This document shows positions 41,906 to 51,437 of a DNA stretch of 64,000 nt, piece by piece (the stretch's first letter is position 1; the number at the start of each line of letters is the position of its first letter). The position numbers and the translations under genes are program-made. The DNA is taken from the NCBI GenBank assembly GCA_964567745.1, contig CAZMNY010000002.1, positions 252,738-316,737 of the forward strand, given 5' to 3'. The notes beneath the pieces were generated by a model. That model made no database searches. It saw nothing but the letters and a program-made list of their open reading frames with translations, and was not told the origin of the DNA. This stretch comes from CAZMNY01 sp964567745. Its GTDB lineage: Bacteria; Planctomycetota; Planctomycetia; Pirellulales; Pirellulaceae.

Positions 41906-42502
41906 ATGCGGATGAACGGTGATTCCTTAAAAACAGCTACCGTCATACGAGTAGGCGCGATGATTCACCAGCGTGTGTGGGCAAGATGGCGTGCATTGCT
42001 TAACCGCATGCGCCATTACGTCATGCATTCGATCCTGCACGCTGACGATCCGCCTCACCGATTAGCCCTGGGCGTCGGGATCGCGATGTTCGTGACGTTC
42101 ACGCCGACAGTCGGCATCCAAATGCCGCTGACCGTGTTTCTCTCCTGGTTGCTCCGCGGGAATAAGCTGGTTGGGCTTCCCATCGTCTGGATATCCAATC
42201 CAGCCACGCTGATACCGATCTACTTCACCTGCTACACCGTCGGCCGAAAACTGCTTGGGCAAGGCTCAGTGGGTGGCGAATGGTGGCGAGAATTGGCCCA
42301 CCCGCCAGCCGGATGGTGGCCGGCCGTTTCCTTCTATTGGTCGCGCTGCACCGAAATTGCCGGGCCGCTTTGGCTCGGTGGCGCCGCGATTGGCGTCGCA
42401 TTGGCCCTACCCTCCTACTATGTCGCCCTGCTTTGCATTCGCTCTTACCGACTACAACGTTGGGGCCAGCTCATTCCGCCTCAATACGAAGAAGAGGCGT
42501 AG
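41906..42502 (+). CDS. DUF2062 membrane protein
   Basis: 198 residues from ATG 41906; ATG 41912, ATG 41960 and an upstream TTG (41825) are alternatives with no strong ribosome site. The DUF2062 signature is clear: DPPHRLALGVGIAMFVTFTP, then GIQMPLTVFLSWLLRGNKLVG, and the W-I-S-N-P-x-T motif (VWISNPATLIPIYF). Two to four membrane spans are predicted. The biochemical role of DUF2062 proteins is unknown, though they often occur with glycosyltransferases or envelope genes. Confidence 0.8.
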   Translation: MRMNGDSLKTATVIRVGAMIHQRVWARWRALLNRMRHYVMHSILHADDPPHRLALGVGIAMFVTFTPTVGIQMPLTVFLSWLLRGNKLVGLPIVWISNPATLIPIYFTCYTVGRKLLGQGSVGGEWWRELAHPPAGWWPAVSFYWSRCTEIAGPLWLGGAAIGVALALPSYYVALLCIRSYRLQRWGQLIPPQYEEEA

Positions 42503-42649
42503 TTGACGATTCGCTGAAATCAGCAAACTCGTCAAAGCAGCACTCGCACAGCAGAACTCGCACAGCAAAACTTGCCCTGGCAAGCAGCAGCCATTGCACC
42601 GCATCTGCTGAATCAATGCTTGCCCCTCCTTTGAGACAGGATCTCCGCC

Positions 42650-43807
42650 ATGAGTCGACTCGTGAACCGGCGCCAAGTTCTTGGCGCCGCAGCCGCTGGC
42701 GTCGCTTTGAGCAGCGTGACGACCCAATCAGCGAAAGCAAATAACGCGCCTTCGAGCGTCGTCGAATCGATTCGCTCGGTCAGTCTTCAGCCCAACCTGT
42801 ACCACGGCTGGCCCACAGTGGCGAAACGTAAGAACGGTGAACTTGTGCTGGTCTGCTCGGGAGGTCGCGAGTCGCACGTCTGCCCGTTTGGTCGAGTGGA
42901 ATTGATGCGGTCGTCGGATCAAGGTGCCACTTGGTCGTTCCCGCGAGTGCTTACTGATGGCCCGATTGACGACCGCGACGCAGGCGTCGTGGAAACGCCC
43001 AACGGCAAAGCTCTCCTTGTCACCACGTTTACGTCGTTGGCCTACGAGCCGATTCTCAAAAAGAATCGCGGTCGCTGGAGCGCCGGCAAGCTGGCTCTCT
43101 GGGAAGGTGCCCACAAGCGAGTCTCCGCCGAAACTCGAAAGCAGAGCCTCGGCGTTTGGATGTTGCGTTCGACCGATGGCGGCGTCTCCTGGTCGACTCC
43201 TTATCGTTGCCTCGTCAACTCGCCCCACGGCCCAGTCGGGCTTCGCGACGGAAGCATGCTATACGCCGGCAAAGCCCTTTGGGCGGACAATCGCGTTGGC
43301 GTTTGCGGCTCGACCGACGACGGTGAGACGTGGCAATGGCTGAGCGATATTCCAACTCGAGACGGCGACACAAAGGAGAACTATCACGAGCTCCATGCCG
43401 TCGAGTGCAAGTCGGGAAAGCTGATCGTTCATATCCGCAACCACAACTCCAAGAACTCTCGCGAGACACTCCAAACTCACTCCAGCGATGGCGGCAAGAC
43501 GTGGGCTGTCCCTTATTCTATCGGCGTCTGGGGACTGCCGTCGCACCTGCTCCGCACGACCGACGGTCGCTTGCTCATGTCCTACGGACACCGACGCAAA
43601 CCGTACGGCAATCAGGCCCGTGTGAGCGAGGACGAAGGGCGAACCTGGTCGGCAGCGATGACAATTTCGGACGACGCGCCCGGATACGATCTCGGTTATC
43701 CGTCAACCGTACAGCTGGCTGACGGGCGGCTGCTCACGATCTGGTACGAAGTCAGACCGGGTTCGCCCAAAGCCGTACTCCGGCAGGCGATATGGAAACT
43801 CGCCTAG
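42650..43807 (+). CDS. Tat-exported sialidase-like protein (BNR repeats)
   Basis: 385 residues. The N-terminus NRRQVLGAAAAGVALSS is a twin-arginine signal. Five Asp-box motifs follow: SSDQGATW, STDGGVSW, STDDGETW, SSDGGKTW and SEDEGRTW. These give a six-bladed beta-propeller of the sialidase superfamily. Planctomycete homologues are usually annotated as exo-alpha-sialidase, but the catalytic arginine triad cannot be confirmed by eye, so the substrate is uncertain. It probably acts on glycans outside the cytoplasm. Single gene. Confidence 0.8.
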   Translation: MSRLVNRRQVLGAAAAGVALSSVTTQSAKANNAPSSVVESIRSVSLQPNLYHGWPTVAKRKNGELVLVCSGGRESHVCPFGRVELMRSSDQGATWSFPRVLTDGPIDDRDAGVVETPNGKALLVTTFTSLAYEPILKKNRGRWSAGKLALWEGAHKRVSAETRKQSLGVWMLRSTDGGVSWSTPYRCLVNSPHGPVGLRDGSMLYAGKALWADNRVGVCGSTDDGETWQWLSDIPTRDGDTKENYHELHAVECKSGKLIVHIRNHNSKNSRETLQTHSSDGGKTWAVPYSIGVWGLPSHLLRTTDGRLLMSYGHRRKPYGNQARVSEDEGRTWSAAMTISDDAPGYDLGYPSTVQLADGRLLTIWYEVRPGSPKAVLRQAIWKLA

Positions 43808-43848
43808 CCCGTATTCGTTCTTCATGTGCCATTCACAAATTCGACTTT

Positions 43849-44000
43849 CTTTCGTCATCCTGTAAATCCTGTTAATCCTGTCAAAACTCGCCTCCGAGAA
43901 TGGGACAGGATCGACAGGATCAACATGATTGAGAACAGACGCGATCCTTCTCTTTCGTCATCCTGGGATCATGTCAATCCTGTCAAAACTCGCCTCCGAG
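43849..44000. repeat. Pair of 50-bp direct repeats (aatcctgtcaaa type) in the sialidase-pgk spacer
   Basis: Copy A 43849-43898 and copy B 43952-44000 share ctttcgtcatcctg at the left and a 25-bp identical right part (43874-43898, 43976-44000: aatcctgtcaaaactcgcc then tccgag). Between them lies an inverted form, gggacaggatcgacagga. Intergenic repeats built from aatcctgt/gacaggat units are widespread in bacterial genomes. The spacer 43808-44126 otherwise holds only the pgk promoter. Confidence 0.75.
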
Positions 44001-44126
44001 TTTCGAAGAAGAATGACCGAATAGACATCGACCATCGTTGTTCTCAATCGCCCCCACTCGGAGCGATTGCGTCGTCCTGCTAGAATGGGCTGCTCAGCTG
44101 GAAGCACGAATTGGAGCAAGAAGACG

Positions 44127-45329
44127 ATGGCCAAGAAGACGATCGATCAGGTTGAAGTCCGGGGACAGCGAGTCCTAATGCGAGTTGATTTTAACGTCCC
44201 GCTCGACGACGAACAGGCTGTCACAGACGACTCGCGAATTCGCATGGCGCTGCCCTCGATTCGCTCAGTGATCGACCGGGGCGGCCGATTGATCTTGATG
44301 AGTCATCTTGGACGCCCGAAGGGCAAAGGTGATGACTCGAAGTACAGCTTGAAGCCGGCGGCGGAGCGATTGGCGACGCTGCTTGACGCCCCAGTCAACT
44401 TTGCGGCCGATGTGAACGGCGAGGAGGCCAAGGCGAAATCGGAGTCGTTAGCGGATGGCGAAGTGTTGGTGCTTGAAAACCTGCGATTCAATCCAGGCGA
44501 GAAGGGTGGAGCTCTCGCGTTTGCCGCCTCGCTAGCTTCGCTGGCCGAGATTTATTGCAATGACGCGTTTGGCGCCTGCCACCGCGAAGACGCGTCGATG
44601 CTGGCGGTGCCCAACGCGATGCAAGGCGCACCGCGATTGATGGGCTTCCTCGTCGAAAACGAAATTCGGCAGATCACGTCCGCGATCCAGGACCCGGACC
44701 GGCCGTTCGTCGCCATTTTGGGCGGCGCCAAGGTGTCAGACAAAATCAAAGTCATCGAAAACCTGCTGGGCATCTGCGATAAGGTGCTCATCGGCGGCGC
44801 GATGGCCTACACGTTCTCATTGGCTCAAGGCGGCGCCGTTGGCAACAGTCTTATCGAGAAAGAACAGGTTCCTTTGGCGAAACGCCTGATTGAAGCGGGC
44901 GGCGATCGACTGGTTCTACCGGTCGATACCCATTGCGGCGACGCGTTCTCCAGCGATTGTCAAAAGCAAGTCGTCCAAGCCGGCACGATACCCGATGGCT
45001 TCGAAGGACTCGATATCGGGCCCAAAACGGCCGAACTCTACGCCGGCCACATAGCGCCTGCAAAAACCGTGGTCTGGAACGGGCCAATGGGCGTTTTCGA
45101 GATGCCCCCCTTCGACGCGGGAACGAAGGCGGTGGCGGACGCGATTTCTAACAGCGAGGCGTACAGCATCATCGGCGGCGGCGATAGCGCGGCCGCAATC
45201 CAACAGCTCGGATTCGCCGATCAGGTCTCCCACGTCAGCACCGGCGGAGGTGCCTGCCTGACGATGCTTGCTGGCGAACCATTCAAGGCGGTCGACCTGC
45301 TCGATGAATGCGAAGCGGCCGCCACTTGA
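44127..45329 (+). CDS. pgk: Phosphoglycerate kinase
   Basis: 400 residues from ATG 44127 (MAKKTIDQVEVRGQRVLMRV); an in-frame ATG at 44067 would add a non-homologous leader. Diagnostic segments include RVDFNVPLD, MSHLGRPKGK, ENLRFNPGEKGG, NDAFGACHRE and AILGGAKVSDK. The nucleotide-binding GPMGVFEMPPFDAGT and GGGDSAAAIQQLG near the end complete the set. PGK makes ATP from 1,3-bisphosphoglycerate in glycolysis. It ends at 45329 and converges with a lipoprotein gene across a hairpin. Confidence 0.95.
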   Translation: MAKKTIDQVEVRGQRVLMRVDFNVPLDDEQAVTDDSRIRMALPSIRSVIDRGGRLILMSHLGRPKGKGDDSKYSLKPAAERLATLLDAPVNFAADVNGEEAKAKSESLADGEVLVLENLRFNPGEKGGALAFAASLASLAEIYCNDAFGACHREDASMLAVPNAMQGAPRLMGFLVENEIRQITSAIQDPDRPFVAILGGAKVSDKIKVIENLLGICDKVLIGGAMAYTFSLAQGGAVGNSLIEKEQVPLAKRLIEAGGDRLVLPVDTHCGDAFSSDCQKQVVQAGTIPDGFEGLDIGPKTAELYAGHIAPAKTVVWNGPMGVFEMPPFDAGTKAVADAISNSEAYSIIGGGDSAAAIQQLGFADQVSHVSTGGGACLTMLAGEPFKAVDLLDECEAAAT

Positions 45330-45367
45330 ATCGGCCAACGGCGCACTTTCAACTAGCTCGGTGCCAA

Positions 45368-45401
45368 CGAAAAACGGCCGACTCGAATTGAGCCGGCCGT
45401 T
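45368..45401 (-). terminator. Terminator between pgk and the lipoprotein gene
   Basis: Stem aacggccg (45373-45380) with cggccgtt (45394-45401) and an inner ctc/gag pairing. On the minus strand it runs into gtttttcg, so it terminates the lipoprotein gene. The plus side lacks a T run but could still fold after pgk. Confidence 0.7.
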
Positions 45402-45441
45402 ATCGTGCGCACGTAAATAATGAACCCGCTGGCTTTCCATT

Positions 45442-45885
45442 CTAATTCGATTCAGCTTCCATGTACTTGCTCAACTCAAACGTGCCCAAGTCCAACGTTT
45501 TTCCTCGCTGGTCTTCTGGAATATCCACAGAAATCGGTGACTTATCCATATCGAATTTTCCCCCGAGCGAATCGCTGCCGTCGCCCTGGGCGGGGTCCGG
45601 GAAAAGCACGACCAACTTGTACTTGCCTGGCTCGGCAAGAGGAGTGAGGCACTCGAAGCTACCATCTGTTGCGGTTGCAGCAGGAATTTCTTCCTTCCCA
45701 TGTGCGTAGAGACTGACTTCAAAGGCGCCATCCTCCATTGGCGGGCCATTTTCAATTGCCAACGGCTGTCCGTTCAGCAGAACGATGCCCTTGACATGAA
45801 CGCCTTTGCTAGAGCTCGGGCCACAACCGAAAGCAGCCACAACGGTAAGGGCCAAGATGACCTGAATTGATCGACGTAAATGCAA
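45442..45885 (-). CDS. Small lipoprotein, unknown function
   Basis: 147 residues from a TTG with gaggag 7 nt upstream; the longer frame to 46011 has no signal at its start. The N-terminus MHLRRSIQVILALTVVAAFGC is a lipoprotein signal with lipobox A-F-G-C. The mature part begins with VHVKGIVLLNGQPL, resembling a carboxypeptidase-regulatory/transthyretin-like beta sandwich, common in planctomycete lipoproteins. It lies 134 bp downstream of the DUF1559 gene on the same strand, a frequent planctomycete pairing. Role unknown. Confidence 0.75.
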   Translation of the reverse strand: MHLRRSIQVILALTVVAAFGCGPSSSKGVHVKGIVLLNGQPLAIENGPPMEDGAFEVSLYAHGKEEIPAATATDGSFECLTPLAEPGKYKLVVLFPDPAQGDGSDSLGGKFDMDKSPISVDIPEDQRGKTLDLGTFELSKYMEAESN

Positions 45886-46019
45886 GACGCGTCTCCTCGT
45901 GGAATATGACAACAATGTACTTGTAATCGCCGCAACCGGATTACGAAACCACCCCGACTCCTGGTTTGGAATCGGGGTGGCAAGATTCCCATGCGATTCG
46001 TCATGCGACAAGTAGTCGC

Positions 46020-46934
46020 TTACAGGCTTTCGGAATCAAATTCTAGACCGTCTTTGCGATCACCCAATCGATGCCAAATCGTCGGGTTGATGTTGTAATC
46101 GATGTTTTTCACCGACCCGTCCGCCAACACAATGTTGAAGGACGCGGAGTGTGACGAGCCGAAACGCTGAGCGCCAGCGCCGCCCCCTGCTTTGATGTCT
46201 TTCAGCGGCGGCCGCCAGCTAGAAATGCGGCGCATCACATCGTGGTCCCAGCCGGACGAATAGCCTTCGTTGTCATCGCCTTGATAGCGCCCAATTCGCC
46301 CAGCGTTGAGTCGTTTCTCGCCGAACAGCAAAGTATTGGACGCTCCGTCCAGGATCTGCTTGAAACCGATCGTTGGCCCGTCGCCATTTCGCCAACCGCG
46401 AATAATGACACCCGTGTTACGTAGGTTTGAGCCAGCGTAGTCCGTCGGACCATGGGCAAATCGTTGCCCAGTGTTGTAGGGCCAACGGTACCAATCACGG
46501 TTGACGGGAAGCGCGCGAGGCGAACGACGTGAAGGACAGAAATACGTTGGGATAACTGCAGAAATTACGTAGATCGAACGTTCTTGCTCGGTGTTCTGCT
46601 TGCCCCCCGCCCAAACGTCGCCTTCTTCGAGGTAAGGCAGAATTTGCATACCCCAACCGACACGCTGCTTTGCACCGATATCCGGCTTGCCGGATTGTTG
46701 GTTCTGCGTCACGTGCCAAGCCCAGTGATGTCCACCAGTCGGAAAGATTCGCAACGAATCGTGGTGGTTGTGTGCCGCCACCCCCATTTGCTTCAAGTGG
46801 TTAATGCACTGAGTCCTTCTGGCCGCCTCGCGAGCTGCTTGCACCGCTGGCAGCAACAGTGCTACCAAGATGCCAATGATCGCAATGACGACCAGTAGCT
46901 CCACGAGTGTGAAAGCTGAGCGTGGTTTTTTCAT
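46020..46934 (-). CDS. DUF1559 pilin-like protein with type IV prepilin signal
   Basis: 304 residues. The start MKKPRSAFTLVELLVVIAII is a type IV prepilin/pseudopilin leader (cut before F-T-L-V-E-L), followed by L-L-P-A-V-Q-A-A-R-E-A-A-R-R and QCINHLKQMG, the DUF1559 hallmark. The C-terminal part has GASNTLLFGEK and the usual SSHSASFNIVLADGSV segment. These are abundant, planctomycete-specific, probably cell-surface or periplasmic proteins of unknown role. Start 46934 has a gggga site. A lipoprotein gene follows. Confidence 0.9.
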   Translation of the reverse strand: MKKPRSAFTLVELLVVIAIIGILVALLLPAVQAAREAARRTQCINHLKQMGVAAHNHHDSLRIFPTGGHHWAWHVTQNQQSGKPDIGAKQRVGWGMQILPYLEEGDVWAGGKQNTEQERSIYVISAVIPTYFCPSRRSPRALPVNRDWYRWPYNTGQRFAHGPTDYAGSNLRNTGVIIRGWRNGDGPTIGFKQILDGASNTLLFGEKRLNAGRIGRYQGDDNEGYSSGWDHDVMRRISSWRPPLKDIKAGGGAGAQRFGSSHSASFNIVLADGSVKNIDYNINPTIWHRLGDRKDGLEFDSESL

Positions 46935-47324
46935 GGGAGTCCCCAAAGAAATTGAAATAAGATATGGAATAGCAATCTGGATCCTATCCTGCCTAGAACA
47001 TGAATGCAAGTTTATCCTAAGTTTCCATCTTTCTTGAGTCCACATCTTCAAACTCAATGTGGTCGCAACATCAAATTCTACCAAGGCAGGCTTAGGTGGC
47101 GCAATATTGGCCTCAATGGCAAAAAACCGCTGTTAATTAAGCACTCTTAGCCAAGAGTGGCTAGATGGAGCGCGAAATCTGCTCGAAGGCGACGAATTTC
47201 TGCTCACCGCCGATCTGAAGAATATCCAGCAAACGGAGCGCGGGGGAATCGCGAGGCTCGGACTTCGCGCCAAAACAGATCGATTGACCCGCTGCTCGCC
47301 GAAACGGCGGAAATCTCAGTCATC
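46935..47324. other. Spacer between DUF1559 gene and aspS
   Basis: 390 bp without a convincing gene. It contains a 7-bp hairpin, cactctt/aagagtg at 47141-47158, that could weakly terminate aspS, and AT-rich sequence near 46960-47100 that probably holds the DUF1559 promoter. Confidence 0.4.
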
Positions 47325-49103
47325 CTACGATGCCGGTTTGGGCTGAACTTGAATGCCCAACTCGCTGAGCTGCTTCGAGTCGACAAGACCGGGGGCGTCG
47401 GTCATCAGATCGGTGGCGCGTTGGGTCTTCGGGAATGCGATGCAGTCTCGAATGTTGTCGAGACCGGCGAAGAGCATGACCCAGCGGTCGATTCCCAAGG
47501 CAATGCCGCCGTGAGGCGGCGCGCCAAACTGCAACGCCTCTAACAGAAAACCGAAACGCTCGGCCGCCGTCTCTTCATCGATGCCAAGCAAATTGAAAAC
47601 GTTTTGCTGGATCTGGCTGTCGTGGATTCGAGTTGTCCCGCCACCGGCTTCAGATCCGTTGATCACCAAGTCATAGGCTTTGGCGCGGCACGCACCAGGA
47701 TTGCTATCGAGAAGACCGACGTCTTGGTCGCGAGGCGCGGTGAAGGGGTGATGCATCGCATTCCAACGCTCCTCTTCATCGTCCCAATCGAACATCGGAA
47801 ACTCGACGACCCAGGAGAAGTCCATCGCTTTGGGATCGAACAGGTTAAGCTCCGCACCGAGTCGCTTTCGCAATCCATAAAGCGCCTTGCATGAGACATC
47901 GAACGAATCAGCGATGAATAAGAGCAAGTCGTTCGGTTTGGCGTCCATGCGTTCCTTGATGGCATCGAGCACTTCGGGTTCGAGGTTTTTCGCGATGGGC
48001 GACCAAAGCGATCCATCCTCTTCGACGCGAAGCCAGGCCAGTCCTTTCGCGCCGAAGTCTTGCTTGACGTATTCGGTCATCTCATCGATCAACCGACGTG
48101 AATATTTGTCCGCCGCGTTTTTCGCGTTGATCCCACGAACTCGCCCGCCGCCGTCGACCGTGCCTCGGAAGACTCGGAAGTCCGTTTTGGCCGCGATATC
48201 GGAGCAACAAATCAGCTCCATTGAAAATCGCAAATCGGGCGCGTCATGGCCGAAACGCTCCATCGCCTCGTCGTACGTCATGCGTGGCAGGGGCAAGGCA
48301 ACGTCGAGTCCGAGAATATCCTTGGCGAGTTTTGCGACCAGTCCGTCAATCATCCCAATCACGTCGTCAGCGTCGACGAACGCCATTTCGACGTCGAGCT
48401 GCGTGAATTCCGGTTGCCGATCGGCGCGTAGATCTTCGTCGCGAAAACAGCGAGCCACCTGCACGTAACGATCGTAGCCGGCAATCATCAAGATTTGTTT
48501 GTAGAGCTGGGGCGACTGAGGCAGGGCGTAAAACTTATTGTGATGGATGCGGCTCGGAACCAGATAATCGCGGGCGCCCTCGGGTGTGCTGCGGCCGAGA
48601 ATTGGAGTTTCAATATCGACGAAATCTTGTTGCTCGAAGTAATCCCGCATGCCCTTGATGACCTGACTTCGCCGCATCATCGTTTGTTGCATCTCCGGAC
48701 GGCGGAGGTCGAGATAACGATATTTGAGTCTCAGGTCTTCGCCCGGCAGTTCAACGCTGGTCGGCTGAAACGGTGGGGTTTTCGATTTGTTGAGCACTTC
48801 GATCGTGTCGACACGAATTTCAATGCCGCCGGTAGGCAACCCCGGATTCTTGGTGCCGTCCGGGCGGGCGGCGATTTCACCGCGAAACAGCACGACATCC
48901 TCGGCTCGCAGCCCTTTGGCCATTTCGATGTTGTCCGCCCCCGCCTCGGGCGAAATGACAATCTGAGTGACGCCGTAGCGGTCTCGCAAATCGACGAATA
49001 GGCCCTTGCCGTGATCTCGGTTGCCGTCCACCCAGCCGCATAGAGTGACCTTTTCGCCGATATTTTCCTCACGCAACTCGCCGCAATTATGGGTCCGCAA
49101 CAA
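47325..49103 (-). CDS. aspS: Aspartyl-tRNA synthetase (bacterial type)
   Basis: 592 residues. The N-terminal OB-fold anticodon domain begins MLRTHNCGELREENIGEKV and includes CGWVDGNRDHGKG. Class II motif 2 reads CFRDEDLRADRQPEFTQ, and motif 3 is GIALGIDRWVMLFAG. A GAD insertion domain occupies the middle (about 300-420), as in bacterial-type AspRS. It charges tRNA-Asp, and possibly tRNA-Asn. Single gene. Confidence 0.95.
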   Translation of the reverse strand: MLRTHNCGELREENIGEKVTLCGWVDGNRDHGKGLFVDLRDRYGVTQIVISPEAGADNIEMAKGLRAEDVVLFRGEIAARPDGTKNPGLPTGGIEIRVDTIEVLNKSKTPPFQPTSVELPGEDLRLKYRYLDLRRPEMQQTMMRRSQVIKGMRDYFEQQDFVDIETPILGRSTPEGARDYLVPSRIHHNKFYALPQSPQLYKQILMIAGYDRYVQVARCFRDEDLRADRQPEFTQLDVEMAFVDADDVIGMIDGLVAKLAKDILGLDVALPLPRMTYDEAMERFGHDAPDLRFSMELICCSDIAAKTDFRVFRGTVDGGGRVRGINAKNAADKYSRRLIDEMTEYVKQDFGAKGLAWLRVEEDGSLWSPIAKNLEPEVLDAIKERMDAKPNDLLLFIADSFDVSCKALYGLRKRLGAELNLFDPKAMDFSWVVEFPMFDWDDEEERWNAMHHPFTAPRDQDVGLLDSNPGACRAKAYDLVINGSEAGGGTTRIHDSQIQQNVFNLLGIDEETAAERFGFLLEALQFGAPPHGGIALGIDRWVMLFAGLDNIRDCIAFPKTQRATDLMTDAPGLVDSKQLSELGIQVQPKPAS

Positions 49104-49658
49104 CGGTCTGTTCCTCAGTTCGTACTATATTGGCGGAAACCGGCGCCTGGCCGTATCCGTCGGGAAGCGGCCCATTCTAGCCAGAGGGGCTGGTTGCAGG
49201 AAGGTTCGTTTGGGCATCAGCAGAATTACAGCCGCGAGCCAGCAGCGAACTCCGCTCGCCTCGCTTCGCCTCAACCGCGCCTTCTGGCATCGGGCAAGCC
49301 GCTGCGGCCGCCGTCGGATGATGTCGTGTGACGGTTTGCCTCCAGGAACGGGCCACGAAAAACACAAAAAAACGCGAAGAGAGAATTTGAACTATTCAGG
49401 CAATCGCTCCGCCTGCTGCCTCCACCCAGACTCTCTCGAGCCGCCGACTCGAAACTCTCCGTGACTTCTCGTGCTTTTTGTGGCCATTCTTCTCCAGGGA
49501 CGGACCACGAAAAACACGAAAAATCACAAAGAGAGAATTGATGGATCGAATGATCTATTCAGGCAATCGCTCCATGCTGTCGTCTTCTCTTCCCAAGGAA
49601 GTATGATCGTCCATGACGGGCGTCGAGCGATTAAGTGAACCAAGCGGAGGAGAAATTG
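49104..49658. other. Repeat-bearing spacer between aspS and the methyltransferase gene
   Basis: 555 bp without a convincing gene. Two imperfect direct repeats (49340-49410 and 49492-49573) occupy the right half. The left part probably carries the aspS promoter. Confidence 0.5.
49340..49573. repeat. Two imperfect 71-82 bp direct repeats
   Basis: Copy A 49340-49410 and copy B 49492-49573 share ctccagg, ccacgaaaaacac, gagagaatt and ctattcaggcaatcgctcc. Copy B has an 11-bp insertion before the last block. Between them, ttttgtggccattcttctcc (49477-49496) is an inverted version of the ccacaaaaa motif. Confidence 0.7.
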
Positions 49659-50480
49659 ATGGGGGTTGGCCAAATCGACTCGCTCGACGACGCCCGTGTC
49701 GCAATCTACCGCGATTTGCCTCGCGGGCGTCAAGGGAAACAATCCGGCCAGTTCGTTGTGGAGGGCCGGCTGTTGTTGGAGCGACTCGGTCAGAGCGACA
49801 ATGCGATCGAGTCCATTCTGACCGATGAGCGCCATCTCGAGATCGCGGAAGCTCATGCAGGGCGCGACACGGAGATCTACATCGCAGAAAAAGAGTTGCT
49901 CGACGCGATTATCGGGTTTCGTTTTCATCGCGGACTGTTGGCCTGCGCAGAGCGGCCGCGATTGGATTCCGCCGAGCAGTTTGCCAGTCGAGCGAATTCG
50001 TCATCGATCGTGATGATCTGTGAGCGATTCGCCGACCCGGTCAATCTTGGCAGCGTCATTCGAAACGCCGCGGCCTTTGGCGCCCAGGCCGTGCTGCTCG
50101 GCCCCGCGTCCGCGGACCCTTTTGGGCGGCAGGCTTTGCGGGTCTCGATGGGCGCCGTCCTGGATTCGCCACCGCTTCGCTCGTCCGACTTGCTGGCCGA
50201 CGCGAGACGGCTTCGGAGCTGCGGGTTCAAAATCGTGACGGCGGAGTTGGCGTCGGACGCGATCGATCTGCGCGACTGCGGCCGCCAGCGGCGAGTCGCC
50301 ATTGTGCTTGGCAACGAAGGCAGTGGGCTCGATCCGGCGTGGCGAGACGTGGCTGATCAGCGAGCGATGATTCCGATGGCGAGAGGAGTCGATTCGCTCA
50401 ACGTGGCCGCCGCCTCGGCGGTTTTTCTTCACCATTTCTCGGGCCCCGAACTTGGCGCGGAATCGCCGGAGGGCGAATAG
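49659..50480 (+). CDS. TrmH/SpoU-family RNA 2'-O-methyltransferase
   Basis: 273 residues from ATG 49659, which has a near-perfect ggaggag site 6 nt upstream; the earlier GTG is not needed. An N-terminal substrate-binding domain (about 15-105) precedes the knotted SPOUT domain: PVNLGSVIRNAAAFGA (motif 1), IVLGNEGSGLDPAW (motif 2) and MARGVDSLNVAAASAVFLHH (motif 3). The enzyme methylates a ribose in rRNA or tRNA; the precise site is unknown. Its stop abuts the stop of the convergent sigma factor gene. Confidence 0.9.
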   Translation: MGVGQIDSLDDARVAIYRDLPRGRQGKQSGQFVVEGRLLLERLGQSDNAIESILTDERHLEIAEAHAGRDTEIYIAEKELLDAIIGFRFHRGLLACAERPRLDSAEQFASRANSSSIVMICERFADPVNLGSVIRNAAAFGAQAVLLGPASADPFGRQALRVSMGAVLDSPPLRSSDLLADARRLRSCGFKIVTAELASDAIDLRDCGRQRRVAIVLGNEGSGLDPAWRDVADQRAMIPMARGVDSLNVAAASAVFLHHFSGPELGAESPEGE

Positions 50481-51077
50481 CTACCGAGGATCGAGGATCT
50501 CCTGCAAGCGTTTTAGCGAACGCGTCAACATCACTCGCACGGCCGCGTCCGACTTTTCAAGGGCGACGGCAATCTGCTTGGACGGTAGACCGTCAACATA
50601 GCGCAAGCGGAGCGCCTTCTGTTGGTCCTCCGGCAATTGTGACAGCGCCTCAGCCAGCCGCTGCTGTTTGACGTTTCGCGAGAACGCCTGACTTGGCGTC
50701 GTCATCGTCAGCACAAGCAAGTCGATTAGATTGTTGCCGTCGGCGTTGCCGCCTTGGAGCGGAGTCTCTCTGTTTGCCGACCGTTTCTGCGCGTCAACAT
50801 ACTTGCGGTGGGCGTCGATGATGCGTCGTTCAGCGACTTGGCAGAGCCAGGAAAAAGGCTCTCGCTCGCTGAGATCCATTTGACTGAGCGAACGAATTGC
50901 ATCGGCGCTCGTCTCCTGCAAAATGTCCTCCGCTTCCACTTTCCGCCTCAACGCATCCCCAATTCGCCTCTCAATAAACGCCAACAAAGGACGTCGATGT
51001 CGTTCGAGGTACTGCGCCATCGCGTCGACATCGCCGGCTCGGAGGGCCGAAAGAATTTCTTCATCGCTGGCCGTCAT
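50481..51077 (-). CDS. ECF-type sigma-70 factor
   Basis: 198 residues from ATG 51077; the longer frame adds a proline/arginine-rich leader without homology. Region 2 is visible as LLAFIERRIGDALRRKVEAEDILQE-type sequence with EDILQETSADAIRSL (DNA melting/-10 binding). Region 4 has LPEDQQKALRLRYVDGLPSK with a helix-turn-helix (IAVALEKSDAAVRVMLTRS). Planctomycetes have many such ECF factors. No anti-sigma gene is adjacent. Confidence 0.88.
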   Translation of the reverse strand: MTASDEEILSALRAGDVDAMAQYLERHRRPLLAFIERRIGDALRRKVEAEDILQETSADAIRSLSQMDLSEREPFSWLCQVAERRIIDAHRKYVDAQKRSANRETPLQGGNADGNNLIDLLVLTMTTPSQAFSRNVKQQRLAEALSQLPEDQQKALRLRYVDGLPSKQIAVALEKSDAAVRVMLTRSLKRLQEILDPR

Positions 51078-51437
51078 TGGTCTGTGTTTCCTACGTCCAG
51101 AGATCTGAATCGCGGCTGAAATCCACCACGCCGCACCGTTCTCTCGCTGCCATCCTTGTGGCGACGCCGCGCCGAATTCCCCGAGATATCCGATCATTCC
51201 GCGTTCGTTGGCGGTCCTGTCAGCCGGCACCGTAATAGCCTATCGATGATGAAGAGGGAGTGCAAACCGCGAGCGTGCGTCGTACGGTCGAGGTCGAACG
51301 GGTCGAGTCCGGTGGGGCGTTCAACTGCAAGTCGACACTTCTTGGTTGTACGATGCTTCGCTATATTGACCACCTTGGATTTGTCCGAGACGGCCAATGA
51401 CGCGCCGCCCCTCACATTTTCCTTTCAATCTGTCGCT
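51078..51437. other. Spacer upstream of the sigma factor gene
   Basis: About 360 bp between the divergent sigma factor and esterase genes, without a convincing gene or recognisable motif, before the 19-bp tandem repeats begin at 51438. Confidence 0.4.
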
